DNA from: CAVVNC01 sp963750015
GTDB taxonomy: Bacteria > Desulfobacterota > Syntrophorhabdia > Syntrophorhabdales > WCHB1-27
DNA: 64,000 nucleotides
Direction: 5' to 3'
Assembly (NCBI GenBank): GCA_963750015.1
Contig: CAVVPU010000227.1
Span: 39,377-103,376, forward strand
Positions 43,842 to 52,212 of this stretch are shown here, piece by piece. Position 1 is the stretch's first letter. Every line of letters begins with the position of its first letter. Under the pieces are notes generated by a model. That model was not told the origin of the DNA. It saw only the letters and a list, made by a program, of their open reading frames with translations, and did not search any database. The translations under genes and the position numbers were made by a program.

Positions 43842-46045
43842 GCCCCTTGCTCGATCCTGACAAAGGCGATGTTGAGGGCCTTCGATCCGATGAGAGGGTC
43901 GGTTTTCTCCCCGCTCATGAGGTCCGTATCACTTGCCCCTTTGTTGTAAGCGTATCCCAGTTTGCGCTGTCTGCTACCGAAACCGTGAACAAGGTAAACG
44001 CAGTCCGGTCTGATTCTCCGGGTTTTCTTGACTTTCACCGGATTGCTCCTCGCGCCCTCCCGGTTCACGAGGACTACCTTTTGTTTATCCGTGATGCCGA
44101 GTTCGTCGCAGATCCGGTCGTTCACCCACACTTCGTTTTCCGGGAAACAGTCGCCCAGGAGCCGGTTATTGGTCGTCCTGCCGAACGAATGGAGCGGCGC
44201 CCTGCCGGTGAGCAGCCTGAACATGCCGTCGGGCGGCTCGTCAGGAGGTCTGAACTGGGGCGCCGGGTCGAACCCCGCCGCCTTCAGCCTTGCGGAGTAA
44301 AGCTCGATCTTCTTGGACGGCGTATCGAAAGAAGGCGTCATTCCATCCTCGACATAGATCGGCTGCGCCTTCCCCTTTACCACGCCTTTCTTTTTGAGCG
44401 TGTCCCAGTCGATAGAGGCTGCCTTTGCCCTCGTCTTGAGGTATTCCTCCACATCCTTCCAGGGGAAGCAATCTCCCATTCCCAACCTTTTTGACAGTTC
44501 CTTGGCGATCCATGATGCCGGCCTGGAATTGCGCATGGGCTCGACGGCCTTCTGCCGGAGCGCCGCGAAAGGCGTCCTGAAGGGGGGGTTTGAAAAATCG
44601 TCGTCGCGCTCAAGATAGGTGCATTCCGGAAGGACCACGTCGGACCAGCCGGCCATCTCTATAGGGAGGTTGGCGACGGTAACAATGAAATCGAGATGCT
44701 GTATGGCCTCAATCGTCTTCTTTGGCTGCGTGAACGAATTGAGGGGGTTTGAGCCGTAGACCATCCAACCGTGAATGTCGTAAGCGGCAGTTCCGGGGAT
44801 GGAAGCGTCCCTCAGGCCTGTCGCAAGGACGGATTCGGCAAAGGGGTAGCCCCCCGTTTTCGGCTGGTCGACGGGAGCTTTCGGCTTGTAGGCAGGTTTT
44901 GCATAGGGATATTCCGGAACATCCATTCCTGCCGGCAGATAATAGCCTCCCTTCCTACCCCATGCTCCAAGCAGGGCGTTGACGATTGCCACCGCGCGGA
45001 GCCGCTGCGTGTCGTCGCCGTACCAGGTGACGCGACGGCCGCAATGAATGACGCTCGCCGGCCTGGAAGTGCCGATAACCCGCGCAGTCTCCCGGATGAG
45101 GTCGGGTTTGAGGCCCGTCCACGGGTAGGCCCATTCGGGAGTCTTATCCGAAACGTGCTGTTTCAGCTCCTCAAAACCCACGGCATATGTCGCCAGGTAA
45201 TCGGCATCGTAGAGCTTCTCACGAATGATGACGTTCATCCAGGCCAACAGAAGTGCCAAATCCGTTCCCGGTTTAATAGGAAGCCAGTAGTGCGCCTTCG
45301 ATGCGGCGACGGAGAAGCGGGGATCGACGACGATCAGCCTGGCGCCCTTCTCGAGGCCTTTCGAGAAGTCCTGCACTTGGGTGTTGTGCATGTTCTCGCC
45401 GAGGTGTGACCCGATGAGTGTGATGCACCTGCTGTTGGCCATGTCCGTGTTCTCCACTTCCGGAGGGCTGTCGCCGAAGGTCAGGGAGAAGCCCGTCTCC
45501 ACAGGTCCCCTGCACAGGGCATAGCTCGGCACGCCGATGTTCGCCGTCCCGAAGCACGTTATCAACCGTCTGAGCCATGACCCATCGACGCCGTGAGTGA
45601 GAAAGGCGAACGCCTCCGGCCCGTACTTCCGCTTGATGTCGAGCATCTTCGCGGCCGTGAAATCGAGGGCCTCGGGCCAATCGACCTCCCTGAAAACCTG
45701 TTTTGACCGGTCGGATGAGCGTATGAGCGGTTTTGTGAGGCGGTCGGGGTCATAGAGAAGCCCCGTCCCGCCCGCGCCCCTGGGGCAAAGCCTGCCGTTC
45801 GAGAGGGGATGGTCGGGATTGCCGGTGATCTTCATCACTTTCTCGTTCTTCACGTGGACCAGGATGCCGCAATTCCAGAAGCACAGGCCGCAGTAGCTGG
45901 GCACAATGCGGTCGGCGGTTGTTTCCGAATCGGCTGTTATGCCGGCCCGAAGCCCACGGGGCCCGAAGAGAAGACCCGACCCCGCCATCCCGAGCAATGC
46001 ACCGCCGGAGATCTTGATGAAGTCTCTTCTCGTAATCTTTCCCAT
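43838..46045 (-). CDS. Molybdopterin oxidoreductase, polysulfide/thiosulfate-reductase-type catalytic subunit
   Basis: A 735-residue catalytic subunit. A TAT signal (RRDFIKISGGALLG) directs it to the periplasm. The 4Fe-4S cysteines are C52, C55, C59 and C87 (YCGLCFWNCG, GRLCPRG). The likely Mo-ligand cysteine is C178 (SYALCRGP). Cofactor motifs include GSHLGENMHNTQ, VVDPRFSVAA and, at the end, LLTGRAPLHSFGRTTNN. The subfamily is PsrA/PhsA; the substrate (polysulfide, thiosulfate, sulfite or an organic compound) cannot be told from sequence. GAGGAG precedes the ATG. The operon continues with iron-sulfur and membrane subunits, then two YeeE/YedE proteins, one with a rhodanese, which favours a sulfur substrate. 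Confidence 0.93.
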   Translation of the reverse strand: MGKITRRDFIKISGGALLGMAGSGLLFGPRGLRAGITADSETTADRIVPSYCGLCFWNCGILVHVKNEKVMKITGNPDHPLSNGRLCPRGAGGTGLLYDPDRLTKPLIRSSDRSKQVFREVDWPEALDFTAAKMLDIKRKYGPEAFAFLTHGVDGSWLRRLITCFGTANIGVPSYALCRGPVETGFSLTFGDSPPEVENTDMANSRCITLIGSHLGENMHNTQVQDFSKGLEKGARLIVVDPRFSVAASKAHYWLPIKPGTDLALLLAWMNVIIREKLYDADYLATYAVGFEELKQHVSDKTPEWAYPWTGLKPDLIRETARVIGTSRPASVIHCGRRVTWYGDDTQRLRAVAIVNALLGAWGRKGGYYLPAGMDVPEYPYAKPAYKPKAPVDQPKTGGYPFAESVLATGLRDASIPGTAAYDIHGWMVYGSNPLNSFTQPKKTIEAIQHLDFIVTVANLPIEMAGWSDVVLPECTYLERDDDFSNPPFRTPFAALRQKAVEPMRNSRPASWIAKELSKRLGMGDCFPWKDVEEYLKTRAKAASIDWDTLKKKGVVKGKAQPIYVEDGMTPSFDTPSKKIELYSARLKAAGFDPAPQFRPPDEPPDGMFRLLTGRAPLHSFGRTTNNRLLGDCFPENEVWVNDRICDELGITDKQKVVLVNREGARSNPVKVKKTRRIRPDCVYLVHGFGSRQRKLGYAYNKGASDTDLMSGEKTDPLIGSKALNIAFVRIEQGA

Positions 46046-46136
46046 GTTTACTCCTCTCGGTTAGTTCTCTTCGCCCATTTCGTTAACACTATGAACAATA
46101 GACATAAAAAATAAATCGCCTCCTGGGAGCGACCTG

Positions 46137-46607
46137 TCACGCCAGGAACTTCTTCTTTACAACTTCCATGGCAGACCTCAAGGTACCGAGATGGGAGAGC
46201 AACACGCCCCTCTCCCGTTTATCGAGCTGGAGGAGGATTTGTTGAAACAGATATTCCTGGAACTCTTCGACTTCATCCGCGAGAGCCCTTCCTTTGACAG
46301 AAAGGCTGATCAGTCTTATTCTGGCGTCCTCGGGGTCATCGATTCTGTTTACCAGGCCCTTCTTCGAAAGGTTGTCGATGAGCTTGGTTACCCTGCTTTT
46401 TGCCACATCGAGCTTAATGGCTATACCCTTGACAGTCAGGTACTTCTCTCCTTTGAAAAGAAGGAGGCACTTCAGTTCCGCGTAAGGGAGAGAAAATCTT
46501 TTTGCCTGGAGGAGATTACGGTCCTCGCAGCAGCGTACCATCTCCGAGATGAGGTCTCGAAGGTTCGAGGTTTGATGTTCGAGAAAATCGTATGGTGTAT
46601 CGTTCAT
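46137..46607 (-). CDS. MarR-family regulator (probable regulator of the molybdoenzyme operon)
   Basis: A 156-residue winged-helix protein: LPYAELKCLLLFKGEKYLTV, GIAIKLDVAKSRVTKLIDNL, KKGLVNRIDDPEDARIRLISLSVKG. It is divergent from the other two MarR proteins in the window. It lies 91 bases upstream of the catalytic subunit gene on the same strand with a good promoter, so it is likely transcribed with that operon and may autoregulate it. Confidence 0.88.
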   Translation of the reverse strand: MNDTPYDFLEHQTSNLRDLISEMVRCCEDRNLLQAKRFSLPYAELKCLLLFKGEKYLTVKGIAIKLDVAKSRVTKLIDNLSKKGLVNRIDDPEDARIRLISLSVKGRALADEVEEFQEYLFQQILLQLDKRERGVLLSHLGTLRSAMEVVKKKFLA

Positions 46608-46617
46608 ACTATTAACA

Positions 46618-46647
46618 AATATAGCGCCGCAAGAATTATTCTGTCAA
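46618..46647 (-). promoter_or_regulatory. Sigma-70 promoter of the MarR-molybdoenzyme unit
   Basis: TTGACA (46642-46647) and TATATT (46618-46623) on the minus strand are 18 bases apart. The start of the MarR gene follows about 11 bases after the -10 box. TGTTAATAG just downstream may be part of an operator. Confidence 0.75.
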
Positions 46648-46668
46648 GCATTTTTTTGCGTCCCTTTC

Positions 46669-47953
46669 CTATATTCTTTTCCCGAGCCACTTGCCCATGG
46701 CTGTAATGGTGAGGATCGGGGGAAGGCCCGGCGCGAAGGGGAGGGCGCTCGCGTCGCAGACGTACAGCCCCTGCAAGCCCTGAACCCTCAAGTTATTGTC
46801 GATTACCTCGCCGATCGCCGCCGTTCCCCCTGGATGGGCCCCTCGCCAGACCCTTGTCGCAATCTGGTTTCTTGCTCCGGCAGCCCTAAGTATCTCGAAG
46901 GCAACCTCCAATCCTTTCTCCATCCTGATCCGATCCGCCCGGGTCGGCCTTTTGTGAACCCTGCCGTCTGTCTCTATTCTCCCTGACCGCTCATCGGCGA
47001 TTTTCACCATGAGGCCAAGGGCATGCTTCCTTGGGAACCACGCGCTCAGACGCCAGGGCCGAGGGCAGAAGAGCAGATACTGGAGCCGATCATCGATGAA
47101 TGGTGAGATTATGAAACCGTGCTCCTGGGATTTATCGATCACGAACGACATTGTCCGCTCGTGCAACTGATCGCTGTCATCCACGGTTCCGTAAAGGCAC
47201 TTGAAATAGTCGACGAAAAGGCCGATGCCTGCATCGATGCCCGATTTCTGGAGGATAAGAGGGGTATTCATGGCACCTGCGGCAAGGACCACTGTTCCCC
47301 CTCCGATCCTTTCTTTTCCGTTCACGACAACGCCCGCTACCCTACCGCCCTCGATGAGGAGTCTGTCAACCCTCGATCGGGTCCTTACGGTCGCCTCCGC
47401 CAAAGGCGTCGAAACCAGGTAGCGCCGTGAATCCCACTTTACTCCCCTATGACATCCAAGCATGCACCTTCCGCATCTATCGCACGTCTTTCCGGGAACA
47501 ATCCCTTTTGATACCGGCCTCGCGTCGTATCCGAGCCTGACGGCCTGCTCCATGAGCCTTCTCGAAGACTCCGACATCATTCCTATCGGCAGCGGCCGAA
47601 GGGAAGACTCGATTATCGCTTCATCGAAGCACTCCGAGAGGCCGGTCATGCCGAATTCGAGAGAGAGGCGCTTCTCTACTGCGCTATTCCTGATCATGTT
47701 CCCGCAGGCGAAGACGGTCGACCCTCCAAGATTGCTCGTGTAGTAGATGAGGGAACCCTCGACAGAGCGGCTGAAAACAGCCATACGGTGAAAGTAGCCG
47801 GGCCAGGCTGCCGCAGCAGTCATGGTCCCGAGCCGGTCGTCACGTACCTCGGGCCCGGCCTCGAGTACGAGGGCTTTTTTCCCGCGCCTCGAAGGCGATT
47901 GCCGCGCCCCCTGCGCCCGAACCGACAATCAGGACGTCAAAGAGCTTACCCAT
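46669..47953 (-). CDS. GMC-type FAD oxidoreductase, frameshifted near the start
   Basis: The ATG at 47953 opens MGKLFDVLIVGSGAGGAAIA, a typical FAD-binding start. After FEAR a run GGGAAAAAA breaks the frame at about 47882; one or two added bases restore RGKKALVLEAGPEV. The rest is a GMC oxidoreductase: LGGSTVFACGNMIRN, CDRCGRCMLGCHRG with a ferredoxin-like cysteine cluster, GGTVVLAAGAMNTPLIL, and the C-terminal HPGGTAAIGEVIDNNLRV (His of the active site). The cysteine-rich insertion suggests electron transfer to a partner. The joined length is about 428 residues. Its promoter carries the CATATG dyad. Confidence 0.87.
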
Positions 47954-48021
47954 GTCTCTCCACTAGGCAATCCCGGGCCGGCCGGATAGATAAAGTATTG
48001 CCTTTGCTTGTAACCTATACA

Positions 48022-48051
48022 ATTATAGGCATATGGTCATAATCCCGTCAA
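48022..48051 (-). promoter_or_regulatory. Sigma-70 promoter with CATATG-centred dyad operator (copy 2)
   Basis: On the minus strand TTGACG (48046-48051) and TATAAT (48022-48027) are 18 bases apart. The dyad at 48023-48042, TTAT-AGG-CATATG-GTC-ATAA on the plus strand, is perfect in its TTAT/ATAA arms and overlaps the -10 box. It drives the GMC oxidoreductase. It matches the copies near 2.46 and 52.19 kb. Confidence 0.82.
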
Positions 48052-48207
48052 CCCCGGCTCTTGATAGGTTTTTTGGTTTCGTGGTGCGTCTGGTTCGTTC
48101 ATGGGGGTGAATCCGGTTGCTAAGAAAGGCGTCGAAGGCTTAGAGTAGTGAGGTAGCTAATGCGGCGATGACTTACGAGGTTCGCTTAGCCAAACAAGGA
48201 GGAGACG
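48052..48207 (+). other. Intergenic region upstream of the copper-chaperone-like gene
   Basis: Contains the ribosome site AAGGAGGAG at about 48196-48204; otherwise no gene or repeat was seen. Confidence 0.4.
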
Positions 48208-48411
48208 ATGTCGGAGGTTACGCTCAGGATTGAAGGTATGAGCTGTCAACACTGCGTCATGCGGGTAAAGAAGGCCGTCGGTCTTCTTCCTGGCGTGAGC
48301 GATTCTCAGGTGGAGATCGGGACGGCAATAATCACTTATGACGACTTGAGGATCAGAAAAGAGGATTTGAAGAAGGCGGTCGAAGAAGCAGGCTACCGGG
48401 TAGCAGGATAA
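48208..48411 (+). CDS. CopZ-like heavy-metal-associated domain protein
   Basis: A 67-residue HMA-domain protein with the metal site GMSCQHCVMRVKKAV (CxxC near residues 13-16) and the ferredoxin-like fold signature (VEIGTAIITYDD, LKKAVEEAGYRV). It carries Cu(I) in the cytoplasm and hands it to a pump or sensor. No CopA is adjacent. A conserved-looking 29-residue membrane peptide follows it by 16 bases. Confidence 0.93.
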   Translation: MSEVTLRIEGMSCQHCVMRVKKAVGLLPGVSDSQVEIGTAIITYDDLRIRKEDLKKAVEEAGYRVAG

Positions 48412-48427
48412 AAAGAAGGAGAAGGGA

Positions 48428-48517
48428 ATGAATGGCTTGATCGCTCTCATCGCAATCGCAGTGGCCTGGTACGTGCTCAATAGGTACGTCTTTCCGAAGC
48501 TGGGGGTAAAGACGTGA
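48428..48517 (+). CDS. 29-residue single-span membrane microprotein
   Basis: MNGLIALIAIAVAWYVLNRY followed by VFPKLGVKT. A complete small membrane protein: about 17 hydrophobic residues and a short basic tail with FPKLG. GGAGAAGGGA lies just before the ATG. Small proteins ending in (V)xPxLGxxT occur beside HMA or copper genes, so it may be a co-factor of metal transport. It is too short for most gene finders. Confidence 0.65.
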   Translation: MNGLIALIAIAVAWYVLNRYVFPKLGVKT

Positions 48518-48752
48518 ATTAATCGGGGCGGGAAGGATTCCTGCCGGGACAAGCAGAGCTAGATCGCTTTGTTGTACAGGCTTTGTTGCGAGAACGTCCG
48601 CAGTGCACAATATACCGCGGTCGTTCGCTCGTCGAGATAGGCGAGCAGGAACTGCAGGTCTAAACCCTGCGAAACGCGGATTCGGATGATAGGGAAAACG
48701 TGGATACGGACATTCGCATGGTTCAGGCTCATGAACGGGAGGATATGGAACC

Positions 48753-49350
48753 GTGATTGAAGGTCACCCACCGCACGGCGCAGGCAGGAGCACCTTTGAG
48801 CTTGTGAATCTCGACCGGGTACTCGAGGCACTGGCGCTCACCCCTTCGACTGTGTTTCTCGATCTTGGCTGCGGAAGAGGCAACTATACGCTCGCCGTGG
48901 CAAGAGCCATCGGACCGAGGGGCAAGGTTTATGGCGTCGACGCATGGCAGGAGGGGCTCGACGATCTGACCAGCCGGGCCGCGTCTGCGGGCATCGACAC
49001 CATAAAGACTATTCAGACAAATCTCAATGAACGTATTCCGGTAGAGGACAGCACAGTTGATGTCTGCTTCGTGGCCACGGTCCTTCACGATCTGCTTCGT
49101 GAAAGCCCCGGTAAGGTTGTAATGGAAGAGATATCAAGAGGCTCTGAGGGCCGGAGGCCGATTCTGCATCATCGAATTCAAGAAGGTCGAGGAGGGCCCG
49201 GGGCCTCCCCTGAGCATACGCCTTGCGCCCGAAGAGACTGAAAGGGTAATCGCGCAATACGGCTTCGTCAAGGACCGGGTGGTCGACATCGGCCCGTTCC
49301 ACTATTTGCTCGTTGCCTTCCCGGAAGCCAAAAGGTTAGCACAGCGGTAG
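48753..49350 (+). CDS. Class I SAM-dependent methyltransferase, one frameshift
   Basis: A GTG at 48753 (GGGAGGAT about seven bases upstream) opens a methyltransferase: FELVNLDRVLEALAL, motif I VFLDLGCGRGNYTLAVARAI, KVYGVDAWQEGLDDL, DVCFVATVLHDLL. At about 49140, after EEISR, the frame changes and continues LRAGGRFCIIEFKKVEEGPG, then PEETERVIAQYGFVKDRVV, ending at TAG 49350. The joined protein is 198 residues. It resembles the UbiE/methyltransferase-11 group; the substrate is unknown. Confidence 0.8.
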
Positions 49351-49459
49351 GTGCCATGACCCCGGGCCGAGATCTATGAGACTCGGGTAGCCACAAACGA
49401 GAAGATGAAACGGGAGGCTGCTTTTGTCAGTCCCGGCTTCGGACAGGCTATCCCTCGTC
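49351..49459. other. Short convergent intergenic region
   Basis: Separates the rightward methyltransferase from the leftward exported protein. No hairpin with a T-run was seen. Confidence 0.35.
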
Positions 49460-50290
49460 CTAACCTGAAGCGTAGTACTTTCCGTTGACCTCGTTTCCGA
49501 TGATGGCAAAATTGCATTTCGAGGTTTCGAGGGGATCGGATTTCCAGGAAAAGCCGAGCGATGGTACTTCGACGGAAGCCTCGAGCTGCGAGGTCGCCTT
49601 GAAACCATCCACACGGAATTGTTTTTGGGGATCGTCGTAGCTGATCTGCTCGCCGGTAGCCCGCCAGACTATGCGCAGGTCCATCCTGGCGGTCATTGTT
49701 TCAGCCCTGAACTGCGGCCATTTCGGCTGGTCTATTATCTCGATTCCCTTCATCTGAAGGGTGGCTGTTTTTCCATCATCACTTAAAAAGAGCGACCCCT
49801 TCGGTATTGGGACCACCCAGTAGAGACCACAGAACCCCACGGGGGGATGAAAATCGTGGACCTGGTTCGCCGGGGCAACCTGCCCCTTGAAGAGGGTAAG
49901 TCATATGTGCGTGAACGCGCCGGACTGCTCGGTTCTCCCCGTGTGGTATGAGCCGTCCATGACGCCATTGTCGGTCGTCGGGCTTCCGAAAGCCAGGCGG
50001 TTACCATTGTTGTCGGTTCCCATCCCCATAAAATCCGCGCAGCGGGCTACCTTTCCTTTGAAGTGATAGATATGTGACGGCTCCTTGTCCGGCCCGGCCG
50101 GCTGATTGTGACTGCCGTTCTTGTCGAGCCATGGAATCGGAAAGGGATAGGCGCTTCCATCGTATACAAAATGGCCGCCGTCCTCCCGGTCTGCCGCCGC
50201 TGCCGCCCGGACAGGCCCGAGAAGGGTGGATGCCGCTGCAAGGGATGCGCCCGACAACAAGAAGCCGCGCCTCGATATTCCCGTTTTCAT
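49460..50290 (-). CDS. TAT-exported protein with in-frame UGA at codon 130
   Basis: A TAT signal (ISRRGFLLSGASLAAASTLLG) is followed by a mature protein with YPFPIPWLDKNGSHNQPAG and HFKGKVARCADFMGMGTDNN. At 49901-49903 there is UGA, and the same frame goes straight on: LTLFKGQVAPANQVHDFHPP, VGFCGLYWVVP, ending at 49460, 277 codons in all. Both halves look coding and conserved. Options are a TGG-to-TGA nonsense mutation, a selenocysteine codon (a GGGGC/GCCCC hairpin with AGGUU loop follows the UGA by 14 bases), or two separate genes, the second starting at GTG 49840. The function is unknown; it is periplasmic if exported. Confidence 0.7.
49872..49886 (-). other. SECIS-like stem-loop after the UGA codon
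   Basis: On the transcript, GGGGC-AGGUU-GCCCC begins 14 bases after the UGA. Bacterial SECIS elements are small stem-loops with a G-G-U-containing apical loop about 15-25 bases after UGA, as in fdhF. Only five pairs are present, so chance formation is possible. Confidence 0.3.
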
Positions 50291-50649
50291 GACGACCTCC
50301 GTCTTTTAACGATGGCTGATATGTGCGTTAACATGCAGAACACTTTCTATGATTTATTTGCTCATCAATACATGATTATTATAAGAGCGGAAGCAGTAGG
50401 TCGCTCTTATTTCCGCACCCTCATTCCCTACATTCCAGGTAGCGTCGCCCTAAGTACGACGACTATCATCAAGTTGGGGAGGCTCAGATACTTCGAAGCT
50501 TGACGGGTACGGCGCGATCTGAATTCACCTCACCATGAGGATGACCTATTTTCTTGGCGCCGCCGACAGCCCTGGCCACCCCCTTTGTGGATGGTCTAAT
50601 GGAACAAGATGAAGTTAGCAAGTCGTGTCTCATACTTCAACCGTCACCC
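50291..50649. other. Intergenic region, no gene seen
   Basis: Likely promoter area of the TAT protein to the left; no clear -35/-10 pair was chosen. No peptide was recognised. Confidence 0.35.
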
Positions 50650-50745
50650 ATGGCCTTCCCAATATTGGGGCTTATGCTGGTCTCTGTAGCCGCCCAGTTC
50701 GCTATCGGTGGTGTGACCGCCGCGTTTCTCACGCCTCAAAAGTGA
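50650..50745 (+). pseudogene. MarC C-terminal fragment
   Basis: FPILGLMLVSVAAQFAIGGV followed by TAAFLTPQK matches the end of the MarC protein at 33.5-34.2 kb (RIMGLMLLSVAVQFLVGG, TAAFLAHPG). Only the last helix remains, so it is a relic of a second marC gene. Confidence 0.7.
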
Positions 50746-51018
50746 AGCAGGCCCGAGCCGGCTCCAAAAGATGAAGCCGAAAAGCCAGTCGTTGAATTGC
50801 ACCCTGAACCGGCGGGTCAGGGAGGAGTACCTCACACTCGATGAGCGCATGAGGCTTCAGGGCGTATAACACCTTGAGCAGACACTGGGGAAAATCCTTA
50901 TCCAGATTACGAAATAGGGTCGCCCTCATCTCGGAATTGCGTATGAAATCGTCCGCGGCGTTGATATAGTACTCATCAAGCCTCGTACGGACGAGACCGA
51001 TGAAGTAGGGCCTTCACT
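50729..51018 (-). pseudogene. Unrecognised coding fragment
   Basis: A minus-strand frame of about 95 codons reads like protein: FIGLVRTRLDEYYINAADDF, then MRATLFRNLDKDFPQCLLKV and LYALKPHALIE. It lacks a sensible start and runs over the MarC fragment at its end. I do not recognise the family. From 51019 to 51308 no gene is seen. Confidence 0.35.
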
Positions 51019-51308
51019 CACGTACGGAGGCTATCTAGTCATGCGGCCGGACCCGCGCGTGCTGCGTGACAATCCTTAGAGGAGAACTCCACACAAGAAG
51101 ACATCATCGTATGAGCTCCCTGGCCACAAGATCATTGCAATAATCTTTTCATTATGTTCTATTTACAATAACGGTCGACCCCTTGTCGAGACCGCATCGG
51201 GTTCGAGAACGGAAGGGTCTTGGCATATTTGGGTTAGCCACTCCATGAATAAAATCAAAGGAACACCGAATCGGAATTCCTTGAATACCTTATAGAAGGA
51301 GAATCCCT

Positions 51309-51653
51309 ATGAAAATCAGGCCCCTCCCCGTCCTTCTCGCTATCCTGTTGTCCATTTGCTGGATATGGCCCACATACGCTGCCGACAAACAGGCGACCCC
51401 GCAAGAACCCATGGGCACCCTTCTCTTGGCCATGTCTACTGATAACGTGGCTATATTCGACGGCGCTATCACGATCGGTACCGTGGCATTGCAACGGGGG
51501 CACGCGGTGGCCATGCTGCTGAGAATAGATGCCGTCAAGGTGGCTGTGGCAAAGAACAACTATCCGGTGGGCGATACAACACTCGCAAAAAAGCTTTCCG
51601 CTTTCATGCAGTCGGGCGCAACAGTCATCGCGGGAGGGTCCTGTATGAAGTAG
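51309..51653 (+). pseudogene. Exported DsrE/DsrF-like protein, C-terminally truncated
   Basis: A 114-residue peptide: signal MKIRPLPVLLAILLSICWIW, cleaved near TYAADK, then DsrE-like strands MGTLLLAMSTDNVAIFDGAI, GHAVAMLLRIDAVKVA and AFMQSGATVIAGGSCMK. Relatives continue after the GGSC cysteine with a further 40 or so residues. Here the frame hits TAG directly at the junction with an inverted sigma-factor fragment, so the gene is cut. The signal and ribosome site (AAGGAGAA) are intact, so a short product could still be made. Confidence 0.7.
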
Positions 51654-51655
51654 AT

Positions 51656-51751
51656 TTTGTCTTGGTACTTGCGCACCATTTCCGCAAATGCCCGGAGATC
51701 CCCACTCTTAAGCCGCTTTGCCAGCTCCGTATCGTCGGCGAAGGCTTTCAT
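51656..51751 (-). pseudogene. ECF-type sigma factor N-terminal fragment
   Basis: MKAFADDTELAKRLKSGDLR and FAEMVRKYQDKIYFI match the start of ECF sigma factors (region 2.1). A GGAGGCGGG site precedes the ATG at 51751. After about 31 codons it meets the truncated DsrE gene from the opposite strand. It cannot be functional. Confidence 0.7.
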
Positions 51752-52176
51752 AGGTCTCGATCTTCCTGCTGGATCCCGCCTCCCCTCTCATGGAACTTTA
51801 GAAACACCCCGACCCTATTCTTTATGAAATAGGTATAAGGGGGCTTTAAAGACAGTCTGCCAGTTCGTGAGCGATGCGACATCAGCGTAGAAAAAGAAAA
51901 CGCAACGGTTGCGAACAACACGGCCGCGATCGGTGATATGTCCCTTGAGCAGTTACGTACTTTATCTGAAATCAAACTTTCACCCGCTTTCTTGCATTCC
52001 CACGAGTCCCGACCCGGTCGCCCGAGAGGCAATCACGGCACGTGGCAGTCACCTCTCTATACAATAGGACGATTGAAACTTGGTTTTGTTCAAAAAAACC
52101 TTTTCCCGTGTACCTGCTCTGTCCCATCGGATAAGGTCCCGTTCGAGAATAAGCCGGCCGGACCAAAATCTTCTCC
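51752..52176. other. Intergenic region between the sigma fragment and the DUF134 operon
   Basis: No conserved peptide. It ends at the strong promoter described next. Confidence 0.35.
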
Positions 52177-52206
52177 TTGACATTGTTACGAGCATATGCT
52201 TATAAT
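52177..52206 (+). promoter_or_regulatory. Strong sigma-70 promoter with CATATG-centred dyad operator (copy 3)
   Basis: TTGACA (52177-52182), 18-base spacer, consensus TATAAT (52201-52206). The dyad TTAC-GAG-CATATG-CTT-ATAA covers 52186-52205. The expected transcription start, about seven bases after the -10 box, coincides with the ATG at 52213, so the mRNA is probably leaderless. Confidence 0.88.
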
Positions 52207-52212
52207 ACTATC

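Noticed and set aside
49460..49840. A separate gene starting at GTG 49840
   Set aside because: The frame upstream is open and protein-like to the UGA, and no ribosome site precedes the GTG. Kept only as an alternative.
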